NCBI GenBank assembly: GCA_037045645.1
Contig: JBAOIH010000001.1
Location: 1,426,001 to 1,490,000 of the forward strand
Reading direction: 5' to 3'
Source of the DNA: Nocardioides sp.
Lineage (GTDB): Bacteria > Actinomycetota > Actinomycetes > Propionibacteriales > Nocardioidaceae
Length of the DNA: 64,000 bases
This document shows, piece by piece, positions 62,915-64,000 of the stretch. The position numbers were made by a program, and so were the translations under genes. The notes below the pieces were generated by a model that did no database searches, was not told where the DNA came from, and was given only the letters and a program-made list of their open reading frames with translations. Position 1 is the first letter of the stretch. The number at the start of each line of letters is the position of its first letter.

Positions 62915-64000
62915 ATGCCCGAAGGCCACGAACACGTCGATGAGACCGAGCTCACCGAGGACGAGAAGCATCTCGCAAAGCTCGGCTACAAGCAGGATCT
63001 GCACCGCTCCTGGTCCGGGTTCTCCAACTTCGCCATCTCGTTCTCGATCATCTCGATCCTGGCCGGCTGTCTGACGAACTTCGGCGCCGGATTCAACAAC
63101 GGCGGCCCGATCTCGATCTCGTGGTCGTGGCCGATCCTGGGGCTGTTCATCCTGATCATCGGGTTCACGATGAGCGAGTTGGTCTCGGCCTATCCGACGT
63201 CCGGAGGTATCTATTGGTGGGCCTCCAAACTCGGAGGTCCTGCCGCAGGCTTCTTCACCGGCTGGCTGAACCTCATCGGCCTGGTCGCCGTGACGGCTGG
63301 TGTCGCGTACGGATGCGCGACGTTCTGGGACCTGACCATCTCGACCTGGTCTGAAAGCTATGCGGGGTCCTACTCACTGACCCGAGTGTTCGTCATCTTC
63401 TTGGTCGTGTTGGGCATCGCTGCCGGTCTCAACATCTTCTCCAGTCACCTGATGGCGATCATGAACAACGTCTCAGTGTGGTGGCACGTCTTCGGCGCTG
63501 CCCTGATCGTGCTGATCCTGGTCTTCGTGCCCGACCATCACCAGAGCGCGAGCTATGTCTTCACCGAGCGTTTCAACAACTCGGGATTCTTCGGTGGTGA
63601 CACCGGGGGAGCGGGCTTCTGGTTCATGATCATCCCTTTCGGCTTCTTGCTGACGCAGTACACGATCACCGGCTTCGATGCTTCGGCTCACCTGTCGGAG
63701 GAAACGTCGGCGGCCTCCACTGCAGCGGCCAAGGGCATCTGGCAGTCGATCTTCTATTCGGTCGTCGGTGGTTACATCCTGCTGCTCGCGGTGGTCTTCG
63801 CGATCCCCAACGACGCGTCCGGCAACCCCGACAACGCGGGCGTCGGCGCCGGCGGTGTGGCGTACATCTTCACGTCCGCACTGGGCAACAAGTGGGCCAC
63901 CTTGGTGCTGTTCATCGCGGCCGCCGCGCAACTGTTCTGCGCCACCGCGTGTATGACGTCGGCGTCGCGGATGACGTACGCCTTCGCTCGCGACGGCGCG
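62915..64000 (+). CDS. APC-superfamily amino acid/amine permease (partial, runs off the window)
   Basis: The first 362 codons of a permease, open to the last base. After a polar N-terminus (MPEGHEHVDETELTEDEKHL) come at least eight hydrophobic helices; the first holds SNFAISFSIISILAGCLTNF, and helix-3 SAYPTSGGIYWWASKL and FDASAHLSEETSAAS are the usual APC landmarks. Its type resembles GABA/ethanolamine-like permeases of the amino acid permease group. Divergent from the GntR gene, it should import the amine used by the operon on the other strand. 3' end missing. Confidence 0.87.
   Translation, partial: MPEGHEHVDETELTEDEKHLAKLGYKQDLHRSWSGFSNFAISFSIISILAGCLTNFGAGFNNGGPISISWSWPILGLFILIIGFTMSELVSAYPTSGGIYWWASKLGGPAAGFFTGWLNLIGLVAVTAGVAYGCATFWDLTISTWSESYAGSYSLTRVFVIFLVVLGIAAGLNIFSSHLMAIMNNVSVWWHVFGAALIVLILVFVPDHHQSASYVFTERFNNSGFFGGDTGGAGFWFMIIPFGFLLTQYTITGFDASAHLSEETSAASTAAAKGIWQSIFYSVVGGYILLLAVVFAIPNDASGNPDNAGVGAGGVAYIFTSALGNKWATLVLFIAAAAQLFCATACMTSASRMTYAFARDGA

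Overview
The window is a GC-rich, gene-dense stretch of an actinobacterial chromosome. Several actinobacterial signature genes point there: whiA, rbpA, the G6PDH partner opcA, an actinobacterial-type peptidyl-tRNA release factor (acVLRF1), a SufR-led suf operon, a mabA/inhA-like fabG-fabI pair and a FtsX-like density of ATGA/GTGA gene overlaps. The gene order rapZ-yvcK-whiA-gap-pgk-tpiA-secG-rbpA-pgl-opcA-zwf-pgi-tal-tkt-ctaB-ctaA-suf suggests the Propionibacteriales (Nocardioidaceae-like), but the genus cannot be read from the sequence. I see no tRNA, rRNA, prophage, insertion sequence or CRISPR array.

Layout. 1-6709 (+): rapZ/yvcK/whiA, lower glycolysis (gap, pgk, tpiA), secG and rbpA. 6721-7997: a solitary AbiEi/DUF559-like gene flanked by mirrored 32-bp repeat arrays. 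7969-16129 (-): one pentose-phosphate operon (tkt, tal, pgi, zwf, opcA, pgl). 16268-19598: haem A synthesis (ctaB, ctaA) and an ABC-2 exporter. 19838-26340 (+): complete suf Fe-S assembly operon led by its repressor. 26412-34878: repeats, HAD, ASCH and lipoprotein genes, acVLRF1, an ABC exporter, a kinase-like protein and a metallopeptidase. 34940-44402: ABC-F, a crotonase, an ABCB-type exporter, an SDR, SURF1, moaA, dodecin, and fabG-fabI. 44440-49879: cyanophycin synthetase and cyanophycinase plus a CphA-like protein lacking the ATP-grasp domain. 49940-56542: sixA, serB, an ABC ATPase, an NfeD/SPFH pair and a TSUP transporter. 56667-64000: a gamma-glutamylation pathway (glutamine-synthetase-like enzyme, ALDH, SDR, class I amidotransferase) with a GntR regulator and a divergent APC permease.

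Three genome-wide habits stand out. (1) At least 18 start codons lie 6-9 nt after a TANNNT -10 hexamer, implying leaderless transcripts; this fixes several starts. (2) Short tandem repeats (periods 22, 32, 51 and 99 bp) sit at gene 3' ends, often with the stop codon inside the repeat and mirrored between convergent genes. (3) Six genes (tkt, sufB, an ABC permease, an ABC exporter, cyanophycinase, a zinc-ribbon membrane protein) carry eight apparent single-base insertions that break otherwise intact frames; five of the eight lie at AGCT. These look like assembly errors more than real inactivation, and the motif bias is itself interesting.
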